Assembly (NCBI RefSeq): GCF_002556545.1
Contig: NZ_CP022685.1
Coordinates: 7,604,001 to 7,668,000 of the forward strand
Direction of reading: 5' to 3'
Origin: Streptomyces formicae
GTDB taxonomy: Bacteria > Actinomycetota > Actinomycetes > Streptomycetales > Streptomycetaceae
Length of the DNA stretch: 64,000 nucleotides
The first letter of the stretch is position 1; the number at the start of each line of letters is the position of its first letter. Below, in pieces: positions 33,656 to 41,890 of this stretch. The translations under genes and the position numbers were made by a program. The notes under the pieces are model-generated. The model was not told the origin of the DNA. It did not search any database and worked only from the letters and a program-made list of their open reading frames with translations.

Positions 33656-35170
33656 GTGCGAAGCCGAAACACCCTCAAGGCCCCCCTCCTCACCATCGGC
33701 CTCGCGGCGGCCGCCCTTTCGGCGCTGGCGCCCGCGACGGTCTTCACCGCCGCCACGGCATCCGACGCCTCCACCGCCGAGAACCCCCTGCGGAAGTACA
33801 CACAGCAAAAGCTCCATTGGAAACGCTGCGACGCCAAGAGCCCCGCCACCTTCCAATGCGCGACGCTCGAAGTGCCGTTGGACTACGGCGACCCCGGCGG
33901 CCGGACGATCGGCATCGCGATGTCCCGGCTGAAGGCGGGGAGCGCCCAGGCACGTCACGGCGTTCTGCTGCTCAACCCGGGCGGCCCCGGCGCCCCGGGA
34001 CTGCGGCTGCCCGTCGACCCGCTCATGAAGTTCCCCGCGGAAGTGAGGCGGCGGTACGACCTCGTCGGCTTCGACCCGAGGGGCGTCGGGCGGAGCGCTC
34101 CCGTCAACTGCGGGCTGACCGCCGACGAACAGGCCGATCATCCGTACAAGGCGGAGACCTTCGCGAAGGACGTGGCCCGGGCCCGTACCTTCGCGGAGAA
34201 GTGCCGGGTCGCGGCCGGTGACAAGCTGCCGCACCTCACCACCCGCAACAGCGCCCGTGACATGGACGTCATGCGTGCCGCGCTGGGGGAGAAGAAGATC
34301 TCCTACCTGGGGATGTCCTACGGCACCTACCTCGGCGCCGTCTACACGCAGTTGTTCCCCAGGCGGGTCGACCGGATCGTGCTGGACAGCGCGACCGACC
34401 CGACCCGGATCTACCGGGGGATGTTCCAGGACATGGCGAAGGCGGCCGAGCAGGCCTTCACGCGCTGGACCGCGTGGACCGCCCGTCGGCACACGACCTA
34501 CGGCCTCGGCGAGACTCCTGCCGAGGTCCGCAAGGCCTACTGGGACCTGATCGCGCGGGCGAACCGCGAGCCCGTCCCCTTCAAGGGGCAGCCCCTCACC
34601 GGCGACGACATCCGTGCCGACAACAGCACGTTCTTCCACGTAAGGAAGGCCGCCGAAAGGATCGCCGCACTGAAGGAGGCGGCGGCCAAGGGGGAGCACC
34701 GTCCCTACAAGAACGAGGCGAACGACGCCACCGACGACAACTACCTCTCCATCGCCTGGTCCTCCATGTGCGCCGACACCCGCACCTGGTCGCACGACCC
34801 CGAGCGGTACCGCCGCGAGGCGATCCGCGACAAGGCCCGGTACCCGCTCTACGGCGACTTCGCGGCCGCCATCACCCCCTGTGCCTTCTGGCAGCGGGGC
34901 AGTGAGCCGCAGACCAGGATCGGCAACGAGGTCGGCGCGCTGATCACGCAGAACGAGTGGGACTCCCAGACGCCCCTCTTCTCCGGCCGGGCCATGCACC
35001 GGGCCCTGCGCGGCTCCCTGATGCTCACCGTCGCCGACGGCGAGGGGCACGGCGTCCTCTACGCGCCCGACGGCAACCCCTGCGCGGACCTGGCCGCGAC
35101 GCGCTACCTGATCACGGGCAGGCTCCCTGCCGAGGACCTGACCTGCCGGGCCACGACCGGGCAGAGGTAG
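33656..35170 (+). CDS. Exported alpha/beta-hydrolase, tripeptidyl aminopeptidase (Tap/SlpD-E) type
   Basis: A 504-residue secreted peptidase. Residues 1-40 are a signal peptide (RSRNTLKAPLLTIGLAAAALSALAPATVFTA). The mature part has the oxyanion motif LLNPGGPGAPG, the nucleophile Ser221 in GMSYGTYLG, and the C-terminal TAP-like domain with the acid and histidine (LTVADGEGHGVLY). Relatives release tripeptides from protein N-termini or mature other secreted proteins. GTG 33656 follows AAAGG and directly precedes the signal peptide; the longer upstream frame is antisense-like. Sixty bases separate it from the following MFS gene. Confidence 0.92.
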   Translation: MRSRNTLKAPLLTIGLAAAALSALAPATVFTAATASDASTAENPLRKYTQQKLHWKRCDAKSPATFQCATLEVPLDYGDPGGRTIGIAMSRLKAGSAQARHGVLLLNPGGPGAPGLRLPVDPLMKFPAEVRRRYDLVGFDPRGVGRSAPVNCGLTADEQADHPYKAETFAKDVARARTFAEKCRVAAGDKLPHLTTRNSARDMDVMRAALGEKKISYLGMSYGTYLGAVYTQLFPRRVDRIVLDSATDPTRIYRGMFQDMAKAAEQAFTRWTAWTARRHTTYGLGETPAEVRKAYWDLIARANREPVPFKGQPLTGDDIRADNSTFFHVRKAAERIAALKEAAAKGEHRPYKNEANDATDDNYLSIAWSSMCADTRTWSHDPERYRREAIRDKARYPLYGDFAAAITPCAFWQRGSEPQTRIGNEVGALITQNEWDSQTPLFSGRAMHRALRGSLMLTVADGEGHGVLYAPDGNPCADLAATRYLITGRLPAEDLTCRATTGQR

Positions 35171-35230
35171 CGACGTCCACGTCGCATTCGTGCCAGACCC
35201 CGGCAGGTGCTCGCTGATGGACTCGGCACC

Positions 35231-36451
35231 ATGCCCGCACAGACACCCACGTCGGCCCCGCTCGCCCCGAGCGCGAGCGCGACCGCCGCCGCCCCCACCA
35301 CCGTCCGCTCGCCCCGCCTCGGCTGGTTCGCCGTCGTCTCCCTCACCCTGGGGCTCTTCTCGATCGTCACCACCGAGATCCTGCCCATCGGGCTCCTCAC
35401 GCCCATCGGCGACACCTTCGGCGCGTCGGACGGTACGGCGGGGCTGATGATGACGCTGCCGGGGATCCTGGCCGCCGTCGCCGCGCCGGTCGTCACGGTC
35501 GGCACCGGCCGCGTCGACCGGCGTCGCATGCTCTGCCTGCTGATGGCCGTGCTCGCCCTCGCGAACTTCCTGGCCGCGTGCGCGCCCGCGTACTGGCTGA
35601 TGATGGTCTCGCGGGTGCTCGTCGGATGCGTCATCGGCGCGTTCTGGTCCATCGGCGTGGGGCTCGCGGAACGGCTCGTTCCGGCGGAGCGGGTGGGGCG
35701 GGCGACCGCGCTGATCTTCTCCGCCGTCCCCCTGGGTTCCGTGCTCGGCGTCCCCGCGGGCACGCTGCTCGCCCAACTCGCGGGCTGGCGTGCGGTGTTC
35801 GTCACGATGGGCGTCCTCACGCTGGGCGTACTCGCCGCGCTCCTCGTGTCCCTGCCACCGCTCGCGCCCCAACAGGTCACCCGGCTCGCCGTCCTGCGCG
35901 ACCTGCTCGGCACCGCCCGCGCCCGCGCCGGTCTCGCCGTGACGTTCCTGATCGTGACCGCGCACTTCGCCACGTACACGTACGTCACCCCGTTCCTGGC
36001 CGACGTGACGCACGCGGGACCGGGCCTGATCACCGCCTTCCTGCTCGCCTACGGCACCGCGGGCATCGTCGGCAACTTCCTGGCGGGCGCCTGGGTCCGG
36101 CGCGCGCTGCGGACCACCTTCGCCCTCGCGGCGGTGCTCGTCGCCGCGGCGACCCTGCTCCTGCCGCTCCTCGGCACGAGCCGCCCCGGCGCGCTCGCGC
36201 TGCTCCTGGTGTGGGGCCTCGCCTACGGTGCCGTGCCGGTGTGTTCACAGACCTGGTTCGCGACCGCCGCGCCGCACGCGCCCGAGGCGGCGTCCGTCCT
36301 GTTCACCTCGTCGTTCCAGGCGACGCTCTCGTTCGGCGCGCTGGCGGGTGGCGCGGTCGTGGACGCGGCCTCCGTCTCCGTGGTGATGGTGGCGGGAGGG
36401 GCCGCCGCGGTCCTCGCGGCGACGGCCGCGGTCTGTCGCCCCCGGGGCTGA
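35231..36451 (+). CDS. MFS transporter (DHA1/sugar-efflux type)
   Basis: A 406-residue, 12-helix major facilitator. Helix 1 starts at LGWFAVVSLTLGLFSIVTTEILPIGLLTPI, the TEILPxGLL pattern of AraJ/CmlR-type exporters. Motif A-like GTGRVDRRRMLCLL is after helix 2. Helix 5 carries the antiporter-type IFSAVPLGSVLGVPAGTLLAQ. The start is uncertain: ATG 35231 is used, but GTG 35207 in the same frame is possible and neither has a strong ribosome site. It follows the exported peptidase by 60 bp. The cargo is unknown. It converges with the secreted protein gene 20 bp beyond. Confidence 0.88.
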   Translation: MPAQTPTSAPLAPSASATAAAPTTVRSPRLGWFAVVSLTLGLFSIVTTEILPIGLLTPIGDTFGASDGTAGLMMTLPGILAAVAAPVVTVGTGRVDRRRMLCLLMAVLALANFLAACAPAYWLMMVSRVLVGCVIGAFWSIGVGLAERLVPAERVGRATALIFSAVPLGSVLGVPAGTLLAQLAGWRAVFVTMGVLTLGVLAALLVSLPPLAPQQVTRLAVLRDLLGTARARAGLAVTFLIVTAHFATYTYVTPFLADVTHAGPGLITAFLLAYGTAGIVGNFLAGAWVRRALRTTFALAAVLVAAATLLLPLLGTSRPGALALLLVWGLAYGAVPVCSQTWFATAAPHAPEAASVLFTSSFQATLSFGALAGGAVVDAASVSVVMVAGGAAAVLAATAAVCRPRG

Positions 36452-36471
36452 CGACGGAGGCCGACGAGGGC

Positions 36472-37395
36472 TCAGCCGAGCTTGTTCACCGATGTCACCA
36501 CCGCCCCCGCGTTCTCGTCGTCCGTGCCGAGCAGCACCGTCCGCGTGCCCGGCACGCACTCCACCGCCTCTATCTTGTGGCCCTTGAACTTCCGCAGGAC
36601 TTCGGGGGACTTGGCGATGCCGAGCCGTACCTTCCCGGTGCGTCCGACGGACACCGTGCCCGCGTCGCTGACCGCCGAGTCGAACGGTCCGTCGTCGCCC
36701 GCGTCCGACGCCGAGCCGACGAGCAGACGGCCCGAGGCGGTGACGCTGAGGTCGGAGGCGTGGCGTACGGCACCCTTCGGGTAGGCGGCGCGGAAGCGGG
36801 CGGTGGTGACCGGGCCGAAGTCCGCCTCGCCGTACTCGTTGAAGCCGAACGCGGCCGCACGCACGACCGAGGGCCGCTCCTTGCCCGCACCGCGATCGGC
36901 CCAGACCGCCACCGTCTTCCCGTCCCGCGCGGCCAGCGTGAAGCTCTCGTAGTCGTCGCCGTCGGCGATCGCGGGCAGCGGCGAGGTGTCGAGGACCCGC
37001 ACCTCGGAGCCGGTGACCTTCAGGTGGTAGACGAGACCGCGGCTGGCGAGCGCCACGTACTCGCCGGAGGCCCCGGGCACCGCCTCGATCGCCTCCAGGT
37101 CGATCGGCTCGGCGCCGCCGGACCAGGCCAGCGGCTCTATGAGGGCGGACTTCCCGGGCCGATAGGTGAGTTCGGCGACGCGGTTCTGGCCGGGCTTCTT
37201 GTTGTCGCGTACGACGAGCGCGTGCGTGGCACCGCCCGCGCGGCCGGTGAGGGCGAGACCGCTGATGCCGGAGCGGATGTCGTCACCGGCCCGCTGCCAA
37301 CCGTCGTCGACGGCGGAGGCGGCGGGGACGGCGGGGGCCCCTGAGGTGAGGAACGCGGCGGTGACAGTCGCGAGAACGGTCGTACGGAGGAACAT
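36472..37395 (-). CDS. Secreted protein of unknown function, propeller-like
   Basis: A 307-residue exported protein. Residues 1-28 form a signal peptide ending near ASAVDD. The mature sequence is beta-rich with repeated segments such as EAIEAVPGASGEYVALASRG, LAARDGKTVAVWADRG and LSVTASGRLLVGSASDAG, suggesting a beta-propeller. There is no catalytic or binding motif I recognise. The conserved DLEAIE phrase resembles that of phytase-like/SdiA-regulated propellers, which is weak evidence. ATG 37395 is preceded by GGTGAAAGAT, a moderate ribosome site. It is not obviously in an operon with its neighbours. Confidence 0.75.
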   Translation of the reverse strand: MFLRTTVLATVTAAFLTSGAPAVPAASAVDDGWQRAGDDIRSGISGLALTGRAGGATHALVVRDNKKPGQNRVAELTYRPGKSALIEPLAWSGGAEPIDLEAIEAVPGASGEYVALASRGLVYHLKVTGSEVRVLDTSPLPAIADGDDYESFTLAARDGKTVAVWADRGAGKERPSVVRAAAFGFNEYGEADFGPVTTARFRAAYPKGAVRHASDLSVTASGRLLVGSASDAGDDGPFDSAVSDAGTVSVGRTGKVRLGIAKSPEVLRKFKGHKIEAVECVPGTRTVLLGTDDENAGAVVTSVNKLG

Positions 37396-37743
37396 GGGGA
37401 TCTTTCACCTCGGTGCGTGTTGACGCGCGTAGAGCGGGAGTTGGCCGGGACCGTACCCATCTCCACCGGGGTGAGGCAAGGGGCATGCGTGGACGAGACG
37501 CACGGGCGAACGCGGAGCTGCGGCCGCCGAAAAGCAACGACGGCAAGAAAGAGCTGTTCCTGGATCTCCGGTAATGGTCCGAGTATGTACGGGTCAGTTG
37601 GATGTGGAACATCAGCCGATCCTGCGGCGGGAACGAGAAGGGGAGGGGGAGTGTCGCGGGTGTCGGCCATGCGCCGCCGTGGCGAATTACCGCTGCGGCG
37701 CATACGCGCCAAGGGCAGCGCCAGACGGTCGATGGGGGAATTC
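37396..37743. other. Divergent intergenic region, 348 bp, no gene
   Basis: This separates the secreted-protein gene from the AraC gene. Open frames here have no coding bias. No palindrome or promoter stands out, apart from the GGGGGAA ribosome site just before 37744. Confidence 0.6.
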
Positions 37744-38628
37744 ATGCAACATTTAAGCTGTCCACAGGGGCAGTGGGAAACGGCCACCGCCTCGCCCGAT
37801 GCCCGGCTGCGGCCGGGCGTGCAGAGCTACCGGGGGTTCCGCCTGGACCTCGACCGGCCGCGGACCCGGCTCGAAGTGCCGGACGGCGTCGTGACCTTGG
37901 TGCTGGCCTTCGACCGCGCGGTGGAGCTGGCCGACGCGGTGGACCCCACCCTGCCGACGGCCACGCACCGGTCGATGATCTCAGGACTGAGTACCCACGC
38001 GACCTACGGCCGACACGACGGAAAGCTGTACGGCCTGGAGGTCATCCTCGCCCCCTGGGCGGCGTTCTCCCTGTTCGGGACGCCCATGCGAGAGCTCTCC
38101 GAGTGCTTCACCGACCCGGCGGAGCTGCTCGGCCACCGCTTCCCGCTGCTCACCGAGGAACTCGTGGCGGCCGGGGGATGGGCCGAGCGCTTCGACCGTC
38201 TGGACGCGACGCTCGTGCGGTGGATCGGGGCAGGGCCGCCTTCCTCGCCCCGGGTGCGCTACGCCTGGCGGGAACTCGTCCGCTCCTCCGGGACCATCCC
38301 GATCCGGCTGCTCGCGGAGCGGACCGGGTGGGGCTGGCGGCAGTTCGAGCACCGCTTCCGCGAGCAGATCGGACTGACCCCGAAGGCCGCGGCCAGGGTG
38401 CTTCGCCTGCGCAGAGCCCTTCGGCTGCTCACGGAAGTCCGTTCTCCGTCCCGGGTCGCCGCCGCCTGTCATTTCAGCGATCAGGCCCACTTCGCGCGGG
38501 AGTTCAAAACCATGATCGGATGCACTCCCCGGAAATTCCTGGCCATCCGAAGTGGCATCCACGAGGGTCCGGTGATCGCCGACAGAGTACAAGGCGAGAT
38601 CACCAGTGCCGTTCTGGCCATTGAATGA
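37744..38628 (+). CDS. AraC family regulator with TTA at codon 4
   Basis: A 294-residue transcription regulator. The N-terminal 170 residues form a cupin-like domain (VQSYRGFRLDLDRPRTRLEVPDGVVTLVLAFD, then SGLSTHATYGRHDGKLYGLEVILAPWAAFSLFG) close to DUF6597-type sensors. The C-terminal pair of HTHs includes IRLLAERTGWGWRQFEHRFREQIGLTPKAAARVLR and VAAACHFSDQAHFAREFKTMIGCTPRKF. ATG 37744 has a GGGGG ribosome site; ATG 37732 is four codons upstream. Codon 4 is TTA (37753-37755), so bldA tRNA availability should limit it, placing it in late growth. Two secreted I36-type inhibitor genes follow on the same strand. Confidence 0.92.
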   Translation: MQHLSCPQGQWETATASPDARLRPGVQSYRGFRLDLDRPRTRLEVPDGVVTLVLAFDRAVELADAVDPTLPTATHRSMISGLSTHATYGRHDGKLYGLEVILAPWAAFSLFGTPMRELSECFTDPAELLGHRFPLLTEELVAAGGWAERFDRLDATLVRWIGAGPPSSPRVRYAWRELVRSSGTIPIRLLAERTGWGWRQFEHRFREQIGLTPKAAARVLRLRRALRLLTEVRSPSRVAAACHFSDQAHFAREFKTMIGCTPRKFLAIRSGIHEGPVIADRVQGEITSAVLAIE

Positions 38629-38801
38629 ACCAGGTCGAAGGCGGGGTGAGGAAACCGAATTCAGGCCGCCTGCGAACCCACTGCGAATTTCTTCAATACC
38701 GTGGTTGCGGGAGCCCGCCAGGGTGTGGACGCCATCCGGCACCCGGGACCCCGTTCCTCGACGGGCCGGCCCCGGGGCTTCGTCGAAAGGAAGTGGCAGA
38801 C

Positions 38802-39407
38802 ATGCGCTTGCGCACCCACATCGCGATCACCGCGGGAGCGGCTCTCCTCGGCGCGGCGGGCATCGCCGCCCCGGCACTCGCCTCCGGCACCGCCGACACG
38901 ACGAACGGCACAGTGGCGAACGGCGCCGCGGCGTTCCGCTCCGAAGCGGCTCGCGACGGGCTGAGCGCCCAGCAGATCAGTGGCCTCCAGAAGCGGGTGG
39001 ACTCCTTCCTCGCCACGTCCGGCGGCACGCAGATCGCCGCCAACAAGATCGCCGTGAAGGGCGGTTCGGTGACACTCACCGTCCCGGGAGAGAAGTACGC
39101 GCGCGCCCTCAACAGCGGCCTCGACGGCAATTCCCCCGCCACGGCCCTGGGGAACTGCCCCTACTACGACTTCTGCGGTTACAAGGGCGCCAACTACTCC
39201 GGCAGCCAATGGAACGTCGCGTCGTGCAGCCTGCACGAGATCCCCGACGGCTGGAACAGCGGCGGCTCGTGGATCAACAACCAATCCTCGGGGACGCGGG
39301 CGCGCATGTACAACAAGAGCAAGGCCCTCATCTACACCACGCCCGGCGCGTACTCCTTCGACCCGAGCGGCGACTGGGGTCCCGTCTGGTACGTGAGGCC
39401 CTGCTAG
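38802..39407 (+). CDS. Secreted I36-type peptidase inhibitor-like protein with a propeptide
   Basis: A 201-residue exported protein. Residues 1-28 are a signal peptide (THIAITAGAALLGAAGIAAPALA). Residues 30-110 form a Ser/Ala-rich, probably helical pro-region (AQQISGLQKRVDSFLATSGG). The C-terminal 85 residues are the inhibitor I36 (SMPI-like) fold: CPYYDFCGYKGANYSGSQWNVASC, an Asn/Gly turn, and WGPVWYVRPC. Cysteines at both ends and in the middle can form two disulfides. ATG 38802 follows GAAAGGAAG. Three bases after its stop comes a second, shorter I36 gene. The likely role is inhibition of secreted metalloproteases or self-protection. Confidence 0.85.
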   Translation: MRLRTHIAITAGAALLGAAGIAAPALASGTADTTNGTVANGAAAFRSEAARDGLSAQQISGLQKRVDSFLATSGGTQIAANKIAVKGGSVTLTVPGEKYARALNSGLDGNSPATALGNCPYYDFCGYKGANYSGSQWNVASCSLHEIPDGWNSGGSWINNQSSGTRARMYNKSKALIYTTPGAYSFDPSGDWGPVWYVRPC

Positions 39408-39410
39408 GCC

Positions 39411-39764
39411 ATGCGGTTGACGAAGCGCGCGGCGATCGCGTGCGGCGCGGCTCTGCTGGGGGCGGGCCTCGCCGCGACCCCCACCGCGGCGGCGGGGGCT
39501 CCCTCGTCGGCCACCCTCCCGTGCGGCCGGGGCAGCTTCTGCGCCTACGACGACCCCAACGGCCTTCCGGGAACGGTGTGGACGTTCTCTTCGTGCGGCT
39601 TCCACGAAGTCCCCGACAGGGACCTCGGCGCGTGGGTCAACGCCCGACAGGACTCCGTCAGGATGTACGACAAGAACGGCCATGTCGTGCTCACGGCGCG
39701 ACCGGGCGAGTCCCGGACCCACTTCGACTGGAGCCCCATCTGGTACATCCGCCTCTGTGACTGA
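39411..39764 (+). CDS. Secreted I36-type peptidase inhibitor-like protein, short form
   Basis: A 117-residue exported protein with a signal peptide (1-30) directly followed by the I36-type domain: LPCGRGSFCAYDDPNGLPGTVWTFSSCGFHEVPD, then the closing WSPIWYIRLCD. It has the same cysteine pattern and final W-x-W/Y-x-C as the gene before it but lacks the pro-region. The start is three bases after the previous stop. The pair probably arose by duplication of the inhibitor domain and is translated from one message. A hairpin follows. Confidence 0.85.
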   Translation: MRLTKRAAIACGAALLGAGLAATPTAAAGAPSSATLPCGRGSFCAYDDPNGLPGTVWTFSSCGFHEVPDRDLGAWVNARQDSVRMYDKNGHVVLTARPGESRTHFDWSPIWYIRLCD

Positions 39765-39778
39765 GGTGAGCGCCACCG

Positions 39779-39808
39779 GAGGGCCGCGCCGCTGACGGCG
39801 TGGCCCTC
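39779..39808. terminator. Terminator between the inhibitor and hydrolase genes
   Basis: GAGGGCCGCGCCG (39779-39791) pairs with CGGCGTGGCCCTC (39796-39808) with one mismatch. It fills the gap between convergent genes, touching the hydrolase stop, and can serve both. Confidence 0.75.
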
Positions 39809-40606
39809 TCAGCGCATCCGCTCGCCGAGGAACGCGGTGATGAGCTTGAGCCACTCCTCCGGGCGCTCGGCGAACGGCAGGTGGCCCGTGGGGATCTCGA
39901 CCAGCTCGGCGCCCGGGATTCCCGCGGCGACTTCGCGGTGCAGGTCGGGCGTGACGAGGAGGTCTTCGGTCGTCGATATCACCAGGGTCGGGACGGTGAC
40001 GCGCGCCAGGTCGTCGCGGACCTCGACGCGGGTGACCAGGTCGGCGTGCTCGGCCGAGCCCTCGGGGAGCGACTGTGCGGTCCCCTGCACCAGGGCGTCC
40101 ACGTCGGCGGCGGGGAGCGATTCGAGGACCGTGGCCCCCAGGGCCAGGGGGACGAGGAACTGTGCCAGGGGTGCGTGGGCACCGGAGGCGTAGAGGTCGC
40201 GCCAGTGCGTGGCGTTCAGGCGCAGTCGGGCGTTGGGCCGGGCGAACGGGGCGGTCAGGACCAGGCCCGTGACCCGCTCGGGGTGGCGGACGGCGGCCCG
40301 GACGGCGACGGCGGTGCCCAGTGAGTACCCGATCAGCGTGAAGGTGTCCACGCCCTCCGCGACGGCGGCGGCCACCAGTTGGTCGGCCAGTTCGTCGAGG
40401 CTGAGCGGGGTCGTGGAGCGCGGGGTGTCGCCGGTGCCCGGGAAGTCGACGCCGACCACGGTGTGACCGGCGCCCAACTCGTCCAGGATCGGGCCGTAGT
40501 TGGCGGCGACGCTGCCGCCCGCGCCATGGGCGAGGAGCAGTCCAGGCCCTTCGCCGCGGACGACGGTGCGGGCGAAGGCCGGTTCGGGCAGGGCGATGTG
40601 AGACAT
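39809..40606 (-). CDS. Alpha/beta hydrolase
   Basis: A 265-residue cytoplasmic alpha/beta hydrolase with a full triad: Ser95 in GYSLG, Asp215 in TTEDLL, and His242 in PTGHLPF. The oxyanion motif is HGAGGS (27-32). The cap region is short. It most resembles small-molecule esterases and haloperoxidase-like hydrolases. The substrate is unknown. The start is ATG 40606. The promoter region carries a strong inverted-repeat operator of TetR type (40628-40680), yet no TetR gene is next to it. It may be the only gene of its transcript; the inhibitor gene converges from the left. Confidence 0.9.
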   Translation of the reverse strand: MSHIALPEPAFARTVVRGEGPGLLLAHGAGGSVAANYGPILDELGAGHTVVGVDFPGTGDTPRSTTPLSLDELADQLVAAAVAEGVDTFTLIGYSLGTAVAVRAAVRHPERVTGLVLTAPFARPNARLRLNATHWRDLYASGAHAPLAQFLVPLALGATVLESLPAADVDALVQGTAQSLPEGSAEHADLVTRVEVRDDLARVTVPTLVISTTEDLLVTPDLHREVAAGIPGAELVEIPTGHLPFAERPEEWLKLITAFLGERMR

Positions 40607-40627
40607 GGGATGCTCCCCCGTGCTTTC

Positions 40628-40680
40628 TGTAGCGGTCGCTATGGATAGAACCGTAGCAGCTTTATCTATCGACCGCTACA
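40628..40680. promoter_or_regulatory. Paired TetR-type operators upstream of the hydrolase
   Basis: TGTAGCGGTCG (40628-40638) is repeated inverted at 40670-40680. Inside them GATAG (40644-40648) pairs with CTATC (40666-40670). The left half also contains the palindrome TAGCG-GT-CGCTA (40630-40641). Sites of this sequence and spacing are typical of TetR-family repressors, but the cognate gene is not adjacent. Confidence 0.78.
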
Positions 40681-40695
40681 CAATCTTTACGAAGA

Positions 40696-40730
40696 ACACC
40701 CCGGGGCCACGTGACGCGATCCCGGGGTGT
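40696..40730 (-). terminator. Chitosanase gene terminator
   Basis: ACACCCCGGG (40696-40705) pairs with CCCGGGGTGT (40721-40730) with a 15-base loop. On the minus strand it lies 45 bases after the chitosanase stop and is followed by a T-containing tract. Confidence 0.7.
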
Positions 40731-40774
40731 GCGGCCTCGACGGCCGTGACGGCAGTGCCCGTCGGCGGGAATGC

Positions 40775-41626
40775 TCAGCCGATGTGGAACGACTCCCCGT
40801 ACACCTTCCAGTCCAGCGGAGTGTTCAGGTTGAGGTTGCCCTTCTTGAGGAAGACCCGCTGCGCGGTGTCGACCCGGCTGGTGTCCTCGTGCGCCTCCTC
40901 CTGCTTCATCGCCCAGACGCGCGCGTCGAGGAAGGCGTTGAGGTACTTGACCTCGTCGCCGCCCTGGGCCGGCGTCTTGGCCGAACGCAGCGCGCGCTTG
41001 CGGATGTTGCTGAAGCTGGTGGAGTCGCCGCCGTCGCCGTGCATGACGATCGCGTCGTAGTAGGCGAACTGGCCCAGCACGCCGATCCCGTCGGTCTTGC
41101 CCTGCTTGACGGCCGGGTTGAAGTAGACGCGGTCGCGCTCGTCGTTCTGCGCCTTTTGGAAGTCCGGGTCCTTGGCGGCCTTCGCCCAGTCCTTGGTGTA
41201 CGTCGGGTCGAGGCCCTCGTGCGAGTCGGTGCCGTCGACCTCGCGCAGCGCGGGCAGGTACTTGGCGAGCACGTTGTTCGGCTTGCGCTTGGTGTAGAGC
41301 TCGACGAGGTCGAGCATGTCGCCGGTGCCGGAACAGAAGCCGATGATCCCGGCGGTGTAGCCGCGCTCGTCGCCGATGTCCTCGATGTAGCCGTACTGCT
41401 TCTTCCAGTCGAGCGAGGAGTTCTCCGCGCTGCAGACGATCTGCATCGCGATCTCCTTCTTCGCCGGGTCGTCGAGCCCGCCCGCGTTGATCCTGGGGGA
41501 GGTCTGGGTCGCGGTGGCCGTCTGCGTGGCGATGATCGGACCCGCCACGGCTGCGGCGCCGATGAAGGCCAGCAGGGTGCGGCGTGAGGTGTGGGTGGTG
41601 CGCGGGCTTATGTGGGGGGTCTCCAC
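40775..41626 (-). CDS. csn: GH46 chitosanase, exported by the Tat route
   Basis: A 283-residue secreted endo-chitosanase. The signal region has the twin-arginine motif SRRTLLAFIG (14-23) followed by a hydrophobic stretch ending near ATATQ. Mature GH46 hallmarks are catalytic acid Glu68 in QIVCSAENSSLDWK, base Asp86 in IEDIGDERGYTAGIIGFCSGTGD, and the C-terminal WKVYGESFHIG. It closely follows the Streptomyces N174-type enzymes in length and motifs. The GTG start is preceded by AGGAGG. The upstream region carries a TAGGAA-N3-TTCCTA dyad like that bound by the ROK repressor CsnR of chitosanase genes. Confidence 0.95.
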   Translation of the reverse strand: METPHISPRTTHTSRRTLLAFIGAAAVAGPIIATQTATATQTSPRINAGGLDDPAKKEIAMQIVCSAENSSLDWKKQYGYIEDIGDERGYTAGIIGFCSGTGDMLDLVELYTKRKPNNVLAKYLPALREVDGTDSHEGLDPTYTKDWAKAAKDPDFQKAQNDERDRVYFNPAVKQGKTDGIGVLGQFAYYDAIVMHGDGGDSTSFSNIRKRALRSAKTPAQGGDEVKYLNAFLDARVWAMKQEEAHEDTSRVDTAQRVFLKKGNLNLNTPLDWKVYGESFHIG

Positions 41627-41677
41627 GAGAGCCTCCTAGGGGGAGTTCGAGCGGGAGTTCATGGTTCCGCGTTCTGT

Positions 41678-41692
41678 TAGGAAGGTTTCCTA
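41678..41692. promoter_or_regulatory. Chitosanase operator (CsnR-like)
   Basis: TAGGAA-GGT-TTCCTA is a perfect 6-bp dyad about 52 bp upstream of the chitosanase start. A ROK-family repressor, CsnR, is known to act on a similar palindrome at csnA in S. lividans. No ROK gene is in this window, so the regulator is inferred. Confidence 0.72.
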
Positions 41693-41890
41693 CCAGAGAT
41701 TCGACGTGACGTATACCCGTCAAGCAGCGTTTGGATCGGTGGCGTCGATTGGCCGGACATCGCGCTGTCCGCCGGATCCATTGGTCCGTACGATCCCCAC
41801 GCTCACGCAATCCGCTCCAGGCGCCTGCAGCCCGCTCATCGCACCACAGCTCTTCTCCAACTCCCCACCTCAGTAATGGAACGGAGAACC

